Assembly (NCBI GenBank): GCA_023265495.1
Contig: JAHFTP010000013.1
Coordinates: forward strand, 1 to 16,572
Reading direction: 5' to 3'
Origin: Chlamydiota bacterium
Lineage (GTDB): Bacteria > Chlamydiota > Chlamydiia > Chlamydiales > Rhabdochlamydiaceae
Length of the DNA stretch: 16,572 nt
Below the pieces are notes generated by a model. It ran no database searches and was not told the origin of the DNA. It worked only from the letters and a program-made list of their open reading frames with translations. Positions within the stretch are counted from its first letter, which is position 1. Each line of letters begins with the position of its first letter. The position numbers were made by a program, and so were the translations under genes. Shown in pieces: positions 1 through 8,460 of the stretch.

Positions 1-957
1 ACGCCAAGTATTAAAGCCTTAAGAGACAAGTATCCCGGCGCCTTTATTGCTGTGCTCACAAGTTCTATTGGAAAAGAAGTCCTAGAAAATAATCCCCATC
101 TCGATGAAATCTATGTAGCAAAAAAATCTCTTTTCTTCTCCTTACTAAAGCTCTTACTCCCTTTGCGCAAGAAAAAATTCCATACAATCTTTATCTTCCA
201 CTTATCTCAAAGAGCCATTCTGCCATTTTGTTTTTTTCTCGATGCCAGGCAGATCATAGGAAATGCAGGAATGAGTAAAGATCAGGATTTTATTCTGACA
301 AAGGCTCTTCCCGTAAAACCCGTTCATGAGATCGAGCGAAGGCTAGAGCTCGTAGCCGAAGTAAAGGCCAGGGCGCAAGAGCCCAAATTAGAACTTTTTC
401 TGTCTAAAAAGGACGTGCACGCAGCTAATCTCTTTCTCCAAAGTAAAGGGATCTCCTCTCTCTATCCCTTTATAGGCATCCACCCCGGCTCTAAGGACAA
501 ATTTAAACAATGGCCTATAGAGTCTTTCATCGAGGTGGGCAACCTTTTTGCGGAGAGCATCGGAGCCCAAGTCCTTCTCACCGGCTCCCTGCAAGAAAAA
601 GACCTCCTCGTTTCCATGGCTGCAAAAATACGAGGAGCAGTAGCTTTGACAGATCCTGTGTCTGTAAAAGTCTTGGCAGCGCTTATTAAACAAATGTCTT
701 TTTTCATCACCAACGACACAGGCCCCATGCATGTCGCCTTTGCTATGAACACCTCCACGGTCGCTTTGTTTGCCCCGACAAACAGCCGGCTATGCGGCCC
801 TCTCCACTGCGAAAACGTCATTGTCCTACAAAAAGAAAAAACCTGCACGCCATGTCTTAGAAAAAAATGTAGCCTCCCCTTTTGCCTCATGCAAATCTCT
901 CCGGAGGATGTTGTTCAAGCAGGGATGCAATTATTTTATAAGAAAGGTCTTTCATGA
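1..957 (+). CDS. Glycosyltransferase family 9 (ADP-heptose:LPS heptosyltransferase-like), 5' partial
   Basis: Likely transfers a heptose or related sugar from a nucleotide-activated donor to the LPS core at the inner face of the inner membrane. The reading frame is open from base 1 (TPSIKALRDKYPG, then the AVLTSS strand), the usual N-terminal Rossmann half of GT9 enzymes, so the true start lies upstream; the GTG at 52 is internal. Seen in the C-terminal half: a GIHPGS loop (codons 475-492) followed by KQWP, then NDTGPMH (712-732), the nucleotide-binding signature of the family, then a CTPC...C...C cluster ending in LMQISPEDV (about 841-918), frequent in WaaF/RfaF-type members. The stop overlaps the next gene by 4 bp (ATGA at 954), suggesting translational coupling in a glycan operon. 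The exact acceptor and sugar cannot be decided. Family assignment is secure. Confidence 0.88.
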   Translation, partial: TPSIKALRDKYPGAFIAVLTSSIGKEVLENNPHLDEIYVAKKSLFFSLLKLLLPLRKKKFHTIFIFHLSQRAILPFCFFLDARQIIGNAGMSKDQDFILTKALPVKPVHEIERRLELVAEVKARAQEPKLELFLSKKDVHAANLFLQSKGISSLYPFIGIHPGSKDKFKQWPIESFIEVGNLFAESIGAQVLLTGSLQEKDLLVSMAAKIRGAVALTDPVSVKVLAALIKQMSFFITNDTGPMHVAFAMNTSTVALFAPTNSRLCGPLHCENVIVLQKEKTCTPCLRKKCSLPFCLMQISPEDVVQAGMQLFYKKGLS

Positions 958-1958
958 CACAAACCGACGCCATTTTTTTGATTATTCTGAACTGGAACGG
1001 GAAAAAAGATACTATCCAATGCCTGCAATCTCTACAGAGAGTAAAGTACCCTAAGTTGACAGTAGTCGTAGTAGACAACGGCTCTACCGATGACTCTCTG
1101 CAAGAAATTAAAAGCTCTTTTCCTACAGTCGCTCTCATAGAAAATAAAAAAAACTTAGGCTTCGCCGAAGGCAATAACGTAGGGATTCGTTACGCACTAG
1201 AGCACGGAGCCGATGGAGTGTGCCTATTAAATAATGATACTGTAGTAGATCCTCTTTTCATTGACGCCTTTGCAGCGGCGGCAAGTCAACACCCTAAGGC
1301 AGGGATCTTCGGCGCCAAGATCTACCTTTTCGATAAGAGAGATCACCTAGACCATTTAGGAGGCATCTGGAATCCGCGCCGCGCAGCATTTGACTTTGTG
1401 GGGCTCCAAGCCCTAGATGACCCCCACCTGTATGGAAAGGTGCAGTCCTTAGACTACGTATGTGGAGCTGCTTTCTTTGTGAAAAGGGAAGTCTTTACTA
1501 CCATAGGCCTTCTCGAACCCTCTTTTTTCCTTATCTGGGAAGAGGCCGATTTTTGCTCAAGAGCGAGAAGTGCCGGCTACGAGATCCTCAGCATCCCAGA
1601 TGCTAAGATATGGCATAAAGGATCTGCTTCTTTTATCCATAAGCCACACTCCACCTATTTCTGGTGGAGAAATCGTCTTCTTTGGATAGAGAGAAATTGC
1701 TCCCAAAAGGAGAAAACCACTCTCTATAAAACAGTTCTAATAAAAGAAATTTTTCATATCGCTAAGCTCAAATGGATAAAAAGTATGGAGCTATTTCTCT
1801 TCGGCTTTTGTTTTTCAGAGTCGAAACAAAAGAAAAAAAAAGAAAAGCTCCTGCAATACAAAGCTGCCTGGCAGGGAATTACAGACTTTTGCAAGAAAAA
1901 ATTCGACGATGCCCCCTCCTGGATTTATAAAACATCTAACACACTCATAGTGAAATAG
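954..1958 (+). CDS. Glycosyltransferase family 2, rhamnosyltransferase-like
   Basis: 334-residue GT-A fold enzyme, probably adding a sugar from a nucleotide donor to a growing surface glycan on the cytoplasmic side. Seen in order: an N-terminal IILNWNGKKDT strand, VVVVDNGSTDDS (nucleotide-binding acidic loop), NLGFAEGNNVGI, and LLNNDTVVDP, where NND takes the place of the metal-binding DXD. Then come CGAAFFVKREVF, the EEADFCSRARSAGY acceptor-site and catalytic-base region, and IWHKGSAS. This succession is typical of the WbbL/COG1216 group. A lysine-rich hydrophilic tail (around residues 270-315) may lie at the membrane. The start ATG overlaps the stop of the heptosyltransferase-like gene, so the two probably act in the same pathway. 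Donor and acceptor are unknown. No clear terminator follows, only AT-rich sequence. Confidence 0.88.
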   Translation: MTQTDAIFLIILNWNGKKDTIQCLQSLQRVKYPKLTVVVVDNGSTDDSLQEIKSSFPTVALIENKKNLGFAEGNNVGIRYALEHGADGVCLLNNDTVVDPLFIDAFAAAASQHPKAGIFGAKIYLFDKRDHLDHLGGIWNPRRAAFDFVGLQALDDPHLYGKVQSLDYVCGAAFFVKREVFTTIGLLEPSFFLIWEEADFCSRARSAGYEILSIPDAKIWHKGSASFIHKPHSTYFWWRNRLLWIERNCSQKEKTTLYKTVLIKEIFHIAKLKWIKSMELFLFGFCFSESKQKKKKEKLLQYKAAWQGITDFCKKKFDDAPSWIYKTSNTLIVK

Positions 1959-2140
1959 ATAGGAAGAATTTCACGCTAGTAAAATCCTCTCCACTTTCAA
2001 TATGAAAAGTAAATATTTTACTTATATTTACAATTTCACAAACCTCGTAATAAAAAAATTAAAAAACTGATTATGTTTATATATAAAATGAAATATTGTA
2101 TAATTAATATATAATACACTAATAAATATAGACTATATTT
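1959..2140. other. AT-rich intergenic spacer
   Basis: 182 bases of strongly AT-rich sequence between the glycosyltransferase pair and the 815-residue gene. It contains a small AT hairpin, AGTAAA-TAT-TTTACT, around 2009-2025, too weak to be called a terminator, and a perfect TATAAT at 2110-2115 that may serve the downstream gene. I see no RNA gene or small CDS in it. Confidence 0.5.
2087..2115 (+). promoter_or_regulatory. Candidate promoter of the 815-residue gene
   Basis: A perfect -10 hexamer TATAAT sits at 2110-2115, 25 bases before the ATG at 2141, inside a run of almost pure A/T. The hexamer 17 bases further upstream (AATGAA, 2087-2092) is a poor -35. An A/T-rich core with a weak -35 is compatible with chlamydial sigma-66 promoters, but in sequence this AT-rich a TATAAT also arises by chance. 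Confidence 0.3.
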
Positions 2141-4588
2141 ATGATAAAAATAGATTTTACAGATTCTACTCAATTACTATCTCCTTCTTTTTATGAGAAG
2201 CGCATTCGCCTCAGTCAATTTCAAAGTGGAGATACGCCGCATAGCACGCTCGCCTGGATGACACGCAGCGGCCAAGCTATCTTGCAAGCGGACAGAGTCC
2301 CTAATGACAGCAAGGACCCTATTTTAGGTCTCACTATTGCAAATAGACCAACCAAGTTGCTTGGATACACAGACTCCCTAGATCGAGACAGCTGGAGAGA
2401 GCAGATCCTTTTTTTCCAAACACTTGCTGCAGAACATTCCGAAAGGATTCGACCTCTTCTTTCGTCAAGACGGAGCAAAAATCTATTTATAGGCAATTGC
2501 GCTAGAATCAATGCGCGCTTTATTAAAAGCTTGACACAACACGAATTAAAAAACTCTCATGTATTAGAAGATCTTAAAATAGCACTCCAACTCTCCTCCA
2601 CAGCATCGCTAGGCGATGTAGAATCCTCAGCCCTTTTCCTTCTGAACAATCAAAATCAAACCAGGAGTGGCTGTAATTGGAAAACCGTTTTACAAACTAT
2701 GAGCAATGTAACAGGCAACCGTATTTCTCTTATCGATTTAGCAGAGGTCCGAAGCCTCATTCCTCCAGATACGATCTTCTTGGAAGGAGAGGAAAAAGCT
2801 TGTAGGGCACCCGTAGCACTTGACCCTCTTTTATTACAAGGCAAGGTGGATTTTTCCTTGCAAAAACCGATCTACGACCCTCAGTTCGAAGAAATCCGAT
2901 TAGTCACCCCCTCTGAATATGCAGACTTCGAAATAGAGTCTCATTGGACAGAAGGGGAAGGAAGATACAAAGTTTGGAATGCAAGTGAAAGTAAACAAAA
3001 AATATTCTCAGCCATCCAAAAGCTCGCCTCTGATAAACCTTCTCTCTTACGGGAACTGTCTAACGGAGATAAAGACACCGATTCTTGCCTCTGTCTTGCA
3101 AACCTATGTTTAAACCTACTTGATCTTATCAAAATAGGCCCATCTACCCCTTCTCAAGACTCTTTACTCCAAGAACTCTATACTACCTTGCTTGACATGG
3201 CGGAAAGATCTGCTCACACAGCAAAAACAGATGTCTCTTTTCCCTTAAAACAATTTGTGTCCCTCTTAGAAGAGCTACAAACAAAACTAACAGAGGAAAC
3301 CCCCTCCTACTCTACGCTATCTGCTAGGTCTTCAGCCATTTGCGATAGGGCCATTACCTATAAGCTAGAAAACCTGTTTTCTGAAAGACTGACGGGGCTG
3401 CGCAAAACCCTGGTAGCAGAACTTAGCTCCGGTATAAGTAATGAGGAATATCTAGCGCTAAAAAGTCGAGTGTTTAGCGACGAGGGTTCCCTTATAGAGC
3501 AAGTCATCCTTGATCATCCCGACGTAAAATTGCAAGCCATTATCAACGCATACCTAGCAAAAGACGGGACCCGACTGAAGACAACGGAAGATTTTAGAAG
3601 AAAAGCACATGATGAGATCTCTGCCCTCTTTCAAGAATGGGAAGAGCAGAGAGCCGCTGAGGCCTGCAGGCCCCATTTAAGAACTCTAATTGATCACTTA
3701 AATGCTGAAACCGGCACTAAACTACCTTCTACAAAGCAAAGATTCTTACTACTTGATTTCAATCATATTGGAAGCAGCATAGAACATCTTACCACTATTT
3801 CTACGAAATTATCCTCTCTACGAGATAGAGACGAAACGTCCGCCTATATCAAAAAAGAATCTGTCGAAGTGTTAAAAAGATCGTTCGAAGGGATCTATGC
3901 TGCGCTACTAGACGGGATCGTCCCACAGATAGGCTCTTCCTTGAAAGAAGCTGTAGATAACATTGCCTCTCTAGAGGCTTTTTCACAAAAGCTATCTATA
4001 GAACCTCGCGACAAAGAAAGGGTGCTTTCTGCCTTCCGCGCGCTTCCTGAAATCGTTCGTAACCAATACCTTTGCTATGAAGTATGGAAAGCTCATGATT
4101 CTCAAGATGGAGGAGATTGTCTATTTGGCCAGCACAAAATAGAGGAAAACCCTTACCTTTTCCTTGGCTTTGTTAGTGAATCTGGGCAAAACCTTCTGCA
4201 AAGAATCATCGAACGGAAAACAAACGACCTATTTTATGGTTTTTGCCGTAACCTTGTAACAAACCGCGCAAGTCTCTTAGAACATATGCAGAAAATCCTC
4301 AGCACAGCAGTACAAGGCTCGATTTCTATCCGCATGAACCCTGCATACACGACAGAATTGGAGGGCTTAGGATTAAATACCACGACGCAGGACCCCCTAG
4401 CTATTGCCTTCCAAATCATTGCAGACAGAATATCAATGCCACTAGAAAAGATACTGAAAGCGTTAGCAAAAGACGGGGAAACACACGCCGCTGAAGCTAA
4501 AGTGGAAGAATGCCCCCTCATAAGCGGCCTTCTTGAGACGTATTTTCAGCTCAAATGTTTGGCAAACAGAGCCGACCTTGTAGCTTAA
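2141..4588 (+). CDS. Unrecognised 815-residue soluble protein next to the T3SS cluster
   Basis: I do not recognise this protein. It begins MIKIDFTDSTQLLSPSF, with no signal peptide and no hydrophobic stretch long enough for a membrane segment. It is mostly helical-looking and rich in Leu, Ser, Glu and Lys, with scattered Cys and no zinc-type cluster. I see no P-loop, protease, kinase, ubiquitin-ligase or repeat motif. The N-terminal 25 residues are rich in Ser/Thr and poor in strong charge clusters, a composition compatible with, but not proof of, a T3SS signal. No Shine-Dalgarno sequence precedes the ATG, but the frame is open for 2.4 kb and its base composition resembles its neighbours. It lies 260 bases before sctJ on the same strand, so a role as effector, chaperone-dependent substrate or scaffold is plausible but inferred only from position. 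Confidence 0.8.
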   Translation: MIKIDFTDSTQLLSPSFYEKRIRLSQFQSGDTPHSTLAWMTRSGQAILQADRVPNDSKDPILGLTIANRPTKLLGYTDSLDRDSWREQILFFQTLAAEHSERIRPLLSSRRSKNLFIGNCARINARFIKSLTQHELKNSHVLEDLKIALQLSSTASLGDVESSALFLLNNQNQTRSGCNWKTVLQTMSNVTGNRISLIDLAEVRSLIPPDTIFLEGEEKACRAPVALDPLLLQGKVDFSLQKPIYDPQFEEIRLVTPSEYADFEIESHWTEGEGRYKVWNASESKQKIFSAIQKLASDKPSLLRELSNGDKDTDSCLCLANLCLNLLDLIKIGPSTPSQDSLLQELYTTLLDMAERSAHTAKTDVSFPLKQFVSLLEELQTKLTEETPSYSTLSARSSAICDRAITYKLENLFSERLTGLRKTLVAELSSGISNEEYLALKSRVFSDEGSLIEQVILDHPDVKLQAIINAYLAKDGTRLKTTEDFRRKAHDEISALFQEWEEQRAAEACRPHLRTLIDHLNAETGTKLPSTKQRFLLLDFNHIGSSIEHLTTISTKLSSLRDRDETSAYIKKESVEVLKRSFEGIYAALLDGIVPQIGSSLKEAVDNIASLEAFSQKLSIEPRDKERVLSAFRALPEIVRNQYLCYEVWKAHDSQDGGDCLFGQHKIEENPYLFLGFVSESGQNLLQRIIERKTNDLFYGFCRNLVTNRASLLEHMQKILSTAVQGSISIRMNPAYTTELEGLGLNTTTQDPLAIAFQIIADRISMPLEKILKALAKDGETHAAEAKVEECPLISGLLETYFQLKCLANRADLVA

Positions 4589-4848
4589 AAGTACCTAATA
4601 ATAATCATGTTAATAAACAACGCCCTCTTTTTTCAAAAAGAAAATCTGCCATATCTTATAAAAAATTATCCCTAAATAATCACTTTCGCTATAAAAAGAA
4701 AATAGAGTAGAAAAGGGCAAACAGGATCCTTTAGAGACAAGAACGAGAAATTTACCTTGGGCAAATTTAGGGAATCCTATTAAACTAGATGTGCTGGGTG
4801 GAATTAATGCCCTTCAAAGTAACAAAACTAATCTTTAAGACAAGAATT
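4589..4848. other. Intergenic region before sctJ
   Basis: 260 bases, A-rich in its first half. I find no GC-rich hairpin that would terminate the 815-residue gene, and no convincing -35/-10 pair. The best is TTGGGC at 4757-4762 with TATTAA at 4778-4783, where the spacer of 15 is short. An in-frame ATG at 4789 opens an extension of sctJ that I do not favour. Confidence 0.4.
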
Positions 4849-5808
4849 ATGATCTACAACAGTATGTTTTCTTCCCTAGTATCTACACTTCGCAGCTGCA
4901 GCCGGGCTCTCTGCGTTCTCCTTTTAGGCCTCATTTTCCTCGCCGGATGTGAAAACCATATGGTCATTGTTAGCGACCTAGACGAAAGAGAAGCCAATGA
5001 AATTATCGTCTTCCTAGCAAGTAAAGGCATCCCTGCCGGCAAGGCCCCTAGTGCAACGGCCGGACCTGCCGGCGCTACGAGCTCTCCTAAATGGAGCATC
5101 ACCGTAGACGGAGGCAAAGCGACAGATGCTATGGCCATCTTAAACCAGAATGGACTCCCTCGTATTAAAGGGACAAACTTACTAGATCTCTTTGCCAAAC
5201 AGGGGCTGATGACCTCAGATAAAGAAGAAAATATCCGGTATCAAGCAGGCCTTGCAGAACAAATAGCCAATACCATCAGAAAAATCGACGGCGTCCTCGA
5301 TGCTGACGTTCAACTATCGTTTCCTACAGAGTCTGCTGCAGTAGCTATGCCCGGAGTTCAGGCCCCCCAACAAAAAATCACAGCCTCTGTCTACGTAAAA
5401 CACCAAGGTGTCCTCGACGACCCCAATAGCCATCTTGTGATTAAGATTAAACGCCTAGTTTCCGGCAGCGTCAACGGTCTCGACGTAAACGATGTCACTG
5501 TTATCTCCGACAAGTCGCGATTTGCTGATATCTCTTTAACCCCCACAACAGAAGACTTAACTCCCCAAACCAAAGAATATGTCAGTATTTGGTCTATCGT
5601 TATGAGTAAAAGTTCTGCTGCCAGATTCCGTTTTCTATTTTTCTTTCTCTCCTTCTTTGTGATCTTATTTGGACTCATTACAGGCTGGATCCTATGGAAA
5701 TTTTACCCCACACTGAAGAAAAAAGGGATCAAAGCGCTCTTTCACCCCATACCTATTGATACCGAGCAGCAAGAACCTTCAGATAAATCATTGCAAGATA
5801 AAAAATGA
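4849..5808 (+). CDS. sctJ: T3SS inner-membrane ring lipoprotein SctJ (CdsJ)
   Basis: Forms, with SctD, the inner-membrane ring of the type III secretion basal body. From the ATG at 4849 (319 residues) there is a lipoprotein signal: hydrophobic LCVLLLGLIFL followed by lipobox LAGC with the lipidated Cys at residue 34 (codon 4948). The periplasmic part carries the YscJ/FliF-type ring domains: REANEIIVFLASKGI, AMAILNQNGLPRIKGT, LLDLFAKQGL, IRYQAGLAEQIANTIRKIDG, and VYVKHQGVLDDPNS, all close to chlamydial CdsJ as I know it. A single membrane segment (FFFLSFFVILFGLITGWILW) near residue 270 precedes a short cytoplasmic tail, as in chlamydial SctJ. An in-frame ATG at 4789 would bury the signal peptide 20 residues deeper. 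ATG 4864 is an equally possible start, and none of the three has a strong ribosome site. The stop overlaps the next gene by 4 bp. Confidence 0.93.
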   Translation: MIYNSMFSSLVSTLRSCSRALCVLLLGLIFLAGCENHMVIVSDLDEREANEIIVFLASKGIPAGKAPSATAGPAGATSSPKWSITVDGGKATDAMAILNQNGLPRIKGTNLLDLFAKQGLMTSDKEENIRYQAGLAEQIANTIRKIDGVLDADVQLSFPTESAAVAMPGVQAPQQKITASVYVKHQGVLDDPNSHLVIKIKRLVSGSVNGLDVNDVTVISDKSRFADISLTPTTEDLTPQTKEYVSIWSIVMSKSSAARFRFLFFFLSFFVILFGLITGWILWKFYPTLKKKGIKALFHPIPIDTEQQEPSDKSLQDKK

Positions 5809-6683
5809 AACAAGCTTCTTGGATGGTATGTAATGCATTCGTGCAGGCGGCAGACTCTAAGGTAAAAGGATCTCTGCTGCGCTTTATCCCCTCTGCAAAA
5901 AAAACCATGTTAGATCGCCTGCCTAAAACAAATAGTAACCTCTGCGAGGGCTTTTTAGAAAAAAAAGAGCTCCTCCATAGGGTTCATCCCAGCTGGCTGA
6001 TCCCTTTTTTAAGAAATGCAGCAGAAAATGAACTGAAACTCTTTCTTACCTGCCTCTCCGAGCAGCAAATACAAAAAGCAAAAAAAGGGCTTCTTTTTTC
6101 AAGCAACCTTCCCCTCACATCTCCTCTAGGCAAAGAATACCTAGAGCGGCTGCTTCTAGAACAGGTACTACCCCAAGATATGGACCTGCTACCCATCGAA
6201 TGCCTGCCCGACTCCTCAATGAATCGTCTGCTCTCCCTTTCTGAAGAACAAATCCATCTCGTTTGTGATTTTTTAGGCCTCCACGACCTAGCCATAGAAA
6301 TTAGACAAATTATCGACACTGTAAAATTGAAAAAGATTCATTCTGTTCTCTCTAAGGAACAAGAAGCCTATCTAAAAAACCTGCTACAAAAAAAAGAATC
6401 CGTCGTATTTAAACGCATGGAGCTGAGCAAATGGAACGGATCCGCTGAAACACTTCTATCCACCTTAAGACATAGAGGGATTAATCGCCTAGCTAAGGCC
6501 CTATTTCCTGAAGATGCTTCCTTAACTTGGCATATTGCTCATCAAATAGACATGGAAGAAGCATCCATCCTTAGAGGACACTGTAAAAAGCTAGACCATG
6601 CCAATGCGGCCCACCTTCTTGCCATGCAAACATTAGACATCATTTCTATGATCCAAAACCAACCACACACACCATCATTATGA
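5805..6683 (+). CDS. T3SS cluster protein at the SctK position (CT560 counterpart)
   Basis: 292 residues, no signal peptide and no membrane segment, so cytoplasmic. It lies between sctJ and sctL with 4-bp ATGA overlaps on both sides, the place held by CT560 in Chlamydia and by sctK in other T3SS operons, where SctK links the SctQ pods to the basal body in the sorting platform. Visible features are a Leu-rich helical protein with SWLIPFLRNAAENELKLFLT and LPDSSMNRLLSLSEEQIHLV stretches and a conserved-looking C-terminal segment (LTWHIAHQIDMEEAS, around residue 245). I cannot show SctK homology by motif, since that family is poorly conserved. The assignment rests on gene order and translational coupling. 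Confidence 0.68.
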   Translation: MKQASWMVCNAFVQAADSKVKGSLLRFIPSAKKTMLDRLPKTNSNLCEGFLEKKELLHRVHPSWLIPFLRNAAENELKLFLTCLSEQQIQKAKKGLLFSSNLPLTSPLGKEYLERLLLEQVLPQDMDLLPIECLPDSSMNRLLSLSEEQIHLVCDFLGLHDLAIEIRQIIDTVKLKKIHSVLSKEQEAYLKNLLQKKESVVFKRMELSKWNGSAETLLSTLRHRGINRLAKALFPEDASLTWHIAHQIDMEEASILRGHCKKLDHANAAHLLAMQTLDIISMIQNQPHTPSL

Positions 6684-7303
6684 AGCTATTTACTTTTATT
6701 CATGAAGATTCCATCCATGTAGCAGACAATCAAAAAATCATTCCAGCAGAGGAATTCAGTACACTTTTGGACTGCAATCAAATTGCAGCAAAAGCTAAGG
6801 AAGATGCTGAAATCTATCGAAAGCAAGTCGAAAAAGAATGCGACACACTAAAAATGCAGGCAAAACAAGAAGGGTTTCAAGAAGGCCTCTGCCAATTTAA
6901 TGATAAACTGATCCTCTTTGAAAAACAGCTGCGCGTCATCCGCCATGAAATGCAACAAGCCATTCTCCCCCTAGCACTTAAAGCCGCCAGAAAAATTGTA
7001 AGTAAAGAGCTAGAGCTATCCCCTGAAACAATTGTGGACATTGTTCTGCAAACCTTAGGCCCCATCAAGCAAAATCACAAAATTGTCATCTATGTGAACA
7101 AAGCAGATAAGGAAGTCTTAGAGGCAAATAAAACCAAAATTAAACAACTGTTAGAACAGCTTCAAAGCTTGAGTATCTTGGAAAGGGCTGACATCTCCCC
7201 CGGCGGCTGCGTCATTGAAACAGAATCTGGCATCATCAACGCCACGATAGAAAACCAGTGGCGTGCTTTAGAAGCCGCTTTTGAAAGGTACATGAAATTC
7301 TAA
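6680..7303 (+). CDS. sctL: T3SS ATPase stator/regulator SctL (CdsL)
   Basis: 207 residues, the usual length of YscL/FliH-type proteins, which bind the secretion ATPase SctN and connect it to the SctQ/SctK platform at the cytoplasmic base. The N-terminal part (residues about 33-100) is strongly charged and helical, with Ala/Glu/Lys heptad-like spacing suggesting a coiled coil (AKAKEDAEIYRKQVEKE). The C-terminal half has the family pattern ALKAARKIVSKELELSPETI then VLQTLGPIKQNHKIVIYVN, ending in ISPGGCVIETESGIINATIE, matching the FliH/SctL C-terminal domain. The start ATG overlaps the upstream stop by 4 bp, so J, K-position and L are one coupled transcript. The ATPase gene itself is not in the window, consistent with scattered T3SS clusters in Chlamydiae. 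Confidence 0.87.
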   Translation: MKLFTFIHEDSIHVADNQKIIPAEEFSTLLDCNQIAAKAKEDAEIYRKQVEKECDTLKMQAKQEGFQEGLCQFNDKLILFEKQLRVIRHEMQQAILPLALKAARKIVSKELELSPETIVDIVLQTLGPIKQNHKIVIYVNKADKEVLEANKTKIKQLLEQLQSLSILERADISPGGCVIETESGIINATIENQWRALEAAFERYMKF

Positions 7304-7314
7304 AAAAAGAACTG

Positions 7315-7341
7315 TTGACGCAAATTCTTTTGCGCTATACT
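7315..7341 (+). promoter_or_regulatory. Candidate promoter of sctR-sctS-sctT
   Basis: In the 76-base gap after sctL, TTGACG (7315-7320, one mismatch to TTGACA) is followed by TATACT (7336-7341, one mismatch to TATAAT). The spacer is 15 bases, shorter than the optimal 17. It would start transcription some 30 bases before the sctR ATG and make RST separately adjustable from JKL. Read-through from sctL is not excluded, as no terminator is visible. Confidence 0.45.
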
Positions 7342-7379
7342 CATATACCATACGAAATGTGAGATACAGGTCTTGACCT

Positions 7380-8165
7380 ATGGTTACTTATCGCAGATGG
7401 TCCCGCCTACTTTGGGGCGCCTTTATTCTTTGTGCCCTATTTTCTTGCGGCTGGGCGCAGGAACCTACCCCGCTTACCAACCCCGATGCCAATCCCCCTC
7501 CGAGCGTCCTTACCGAAATGGCCGTACTCGCTGGCCTCTCGATACTACCCTTTGCCGTCATGCTCCTCACCTCCTATGTAAAGGTAGTCGTAGTCCTCTC
7601 TCTGCTTCGAAATGCCCTTGGAGTACAACAATCTCCTCCTAACCAAGTACTCAACGGCATAGCCCTACTTGTAACGGTCTATGTCATGTTCCCCACAGGC
7701 CTTGCCATGTATAAGGAAGGGGGAGAGTATATGATGAAAAATGCTCCCACACAACTCCTTTCGGGAGAAACAGCTCAATATATCGTGAATGTCGTCGACA
7801 AGTCAAAAGAGCCTCTGCGCCTTTTCCTCCAGAAAAATACCAGCGCCAAGCACATTACCGGTTTTTATCAGCTGGCCTACAAATCTTTCCCTGAAGAATT
7901 TAGAAAAGACTTAAAACCTGTAGACTTCATAGTGCTTGTCCCATCCTTTATTACTTCTCAACTGAAAGCAGCCTTTGAAATAGGGGTTCTCATCTACCTC
8001 CCCTTTTTTGTTATAGACTTAGTCACTTCCAATATCCTTCTTGCCATGGGAATGATGATGCTATCCCCTTTGACTATCGCTCTACCGCTCAAGCTGCTGC
8101 TCATTGTTATGGTCGACGGCTGGACTTTGATCATACAGGGACTTGTTCTTTCATTTAGGACTTAA
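7380..8165 (+). CDS. sctR: T3SS export-gate protein SctR (CdsR)
   Basis: Core subunit of the export gate: SctR pentamer with SctS and SctT in the inner membrane, homologous to FliP. 261 residues. The N-terminus has an arginine-rich start and a hydrophobic stretch ending near residue 26 (LLWGAFILCALFSCGWAQ), a signal peptide of the kind FliP and chlamydial SctR carry. Family motifs seen: PFAVMLLTSYVKVVVVLSLL, then RNALGVQQSPPNQVLNG, a periplasmic loop of about 90 residues, VDFIVLVPSFITSQLKAAFE, LPFFVIDLVTSNILLAMGMM and a final LKLLLIVMVDGW. Four membrane segments are expected. It is followed 15 bases later by sctS. The start at 7380 is preceded only by a weak purine run. Confidence 0.95.
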   Translation: MVTYRRWSRLLWGAFILCALFSCGWAQEPTPLTNPDANPPPSVLTEMAVLAGLSILPFAVMLLTSYVKVVVVLSLLRNALGVQQSPPNQVLNGIALLVTVYVMFPTGLAMYKEGGEYMMKNAPTQLLSGETAQYIVNVVDKSKEPLRLFLQKNTSAKHITGFYQLAYKSFPEEFRKDLKPVDFIVLVPSFITSQLKAAFEIGVLIYLPFFVIDLVTSNILLAMGMMMLSPLTIALPLKLLLIVMVDGWTLIIQGLVLSFRT

Positions 8166-8180
8166 CACCCCGAGGAAACT

Positions 8181-8453
8181 ATGTATTCTACAGAAATCTA
8201 TCAGCTAAGCTACCAGGCGCTACTACTGATACTCATCCTCTCCGCCCCCCCTATATTAATTAGCACCTTTTTAGGCCTCCTCGTAGCTATTTTCCAGGCA
8301 GCTACGCAGATCCAAGAACAGACACTCTCTTTCATGGTAAAATTAGTGGCGGTCATATTAACTCTGCTATTTATGGGAGGATGGCTTGGCGCGCAAATCA
8401 CTCAATACACCAATAACATCTTTATGAACTTTCCTAAATGGTCTTCGTTTTGA
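8181..8453 (+). CDS. sctS: T3SS export-gate protein SctS (CdsS)
   Basis: 90 residues, exactly the size of the FliQ/SctS family, which wraps around the SctR-SctT gate. There are two hydrophobic hairpin segments: ALLLILILSAPPILISTFLG and LVAVILTLLFMGGWLGAQIT. Between them lies the invariant-looking loop AIFQAATQIQEQTLSF, the FliQ signature. A good ribosome site, GAGGAA, stands 5-10 bases before the ATG. It is tightly linked to sctR upstream and sctT downstream, so the three gate proteins are made together. Confidence 0.95.
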   Translation: MYSTEIYQLSYQALLLILILSAPPILISTFLGLLVAIFQAATQIQEQTLSFMVKLVAVILTLLFMGGWLGAQITQYTNNIFMNFPKWSSF

Positions 8454-8460
8454 CTAATTC

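Noticed and set aside
4634..4650. T-run/A-run hairpin after the 815-residue gene as a terminator
   Set aside because: The stem is only A-T pairs without a GC core and lacks a clear T-tail, so I cannot support termination there.
4789..4848. Earlier ATG for sctJ at 4789
   Set aside because: It would place 20 extra residues before the lipoprotein signal peptide and has no ribosome site. ATG 4849 or 4864 gives a signal of more usual length.
7373..7642. Overlapping 89-codon frame at the start of sctR
   Set aside because: It is an out-of-frame shadow of sctR; the sctR frame carries the FliP-family motifs.
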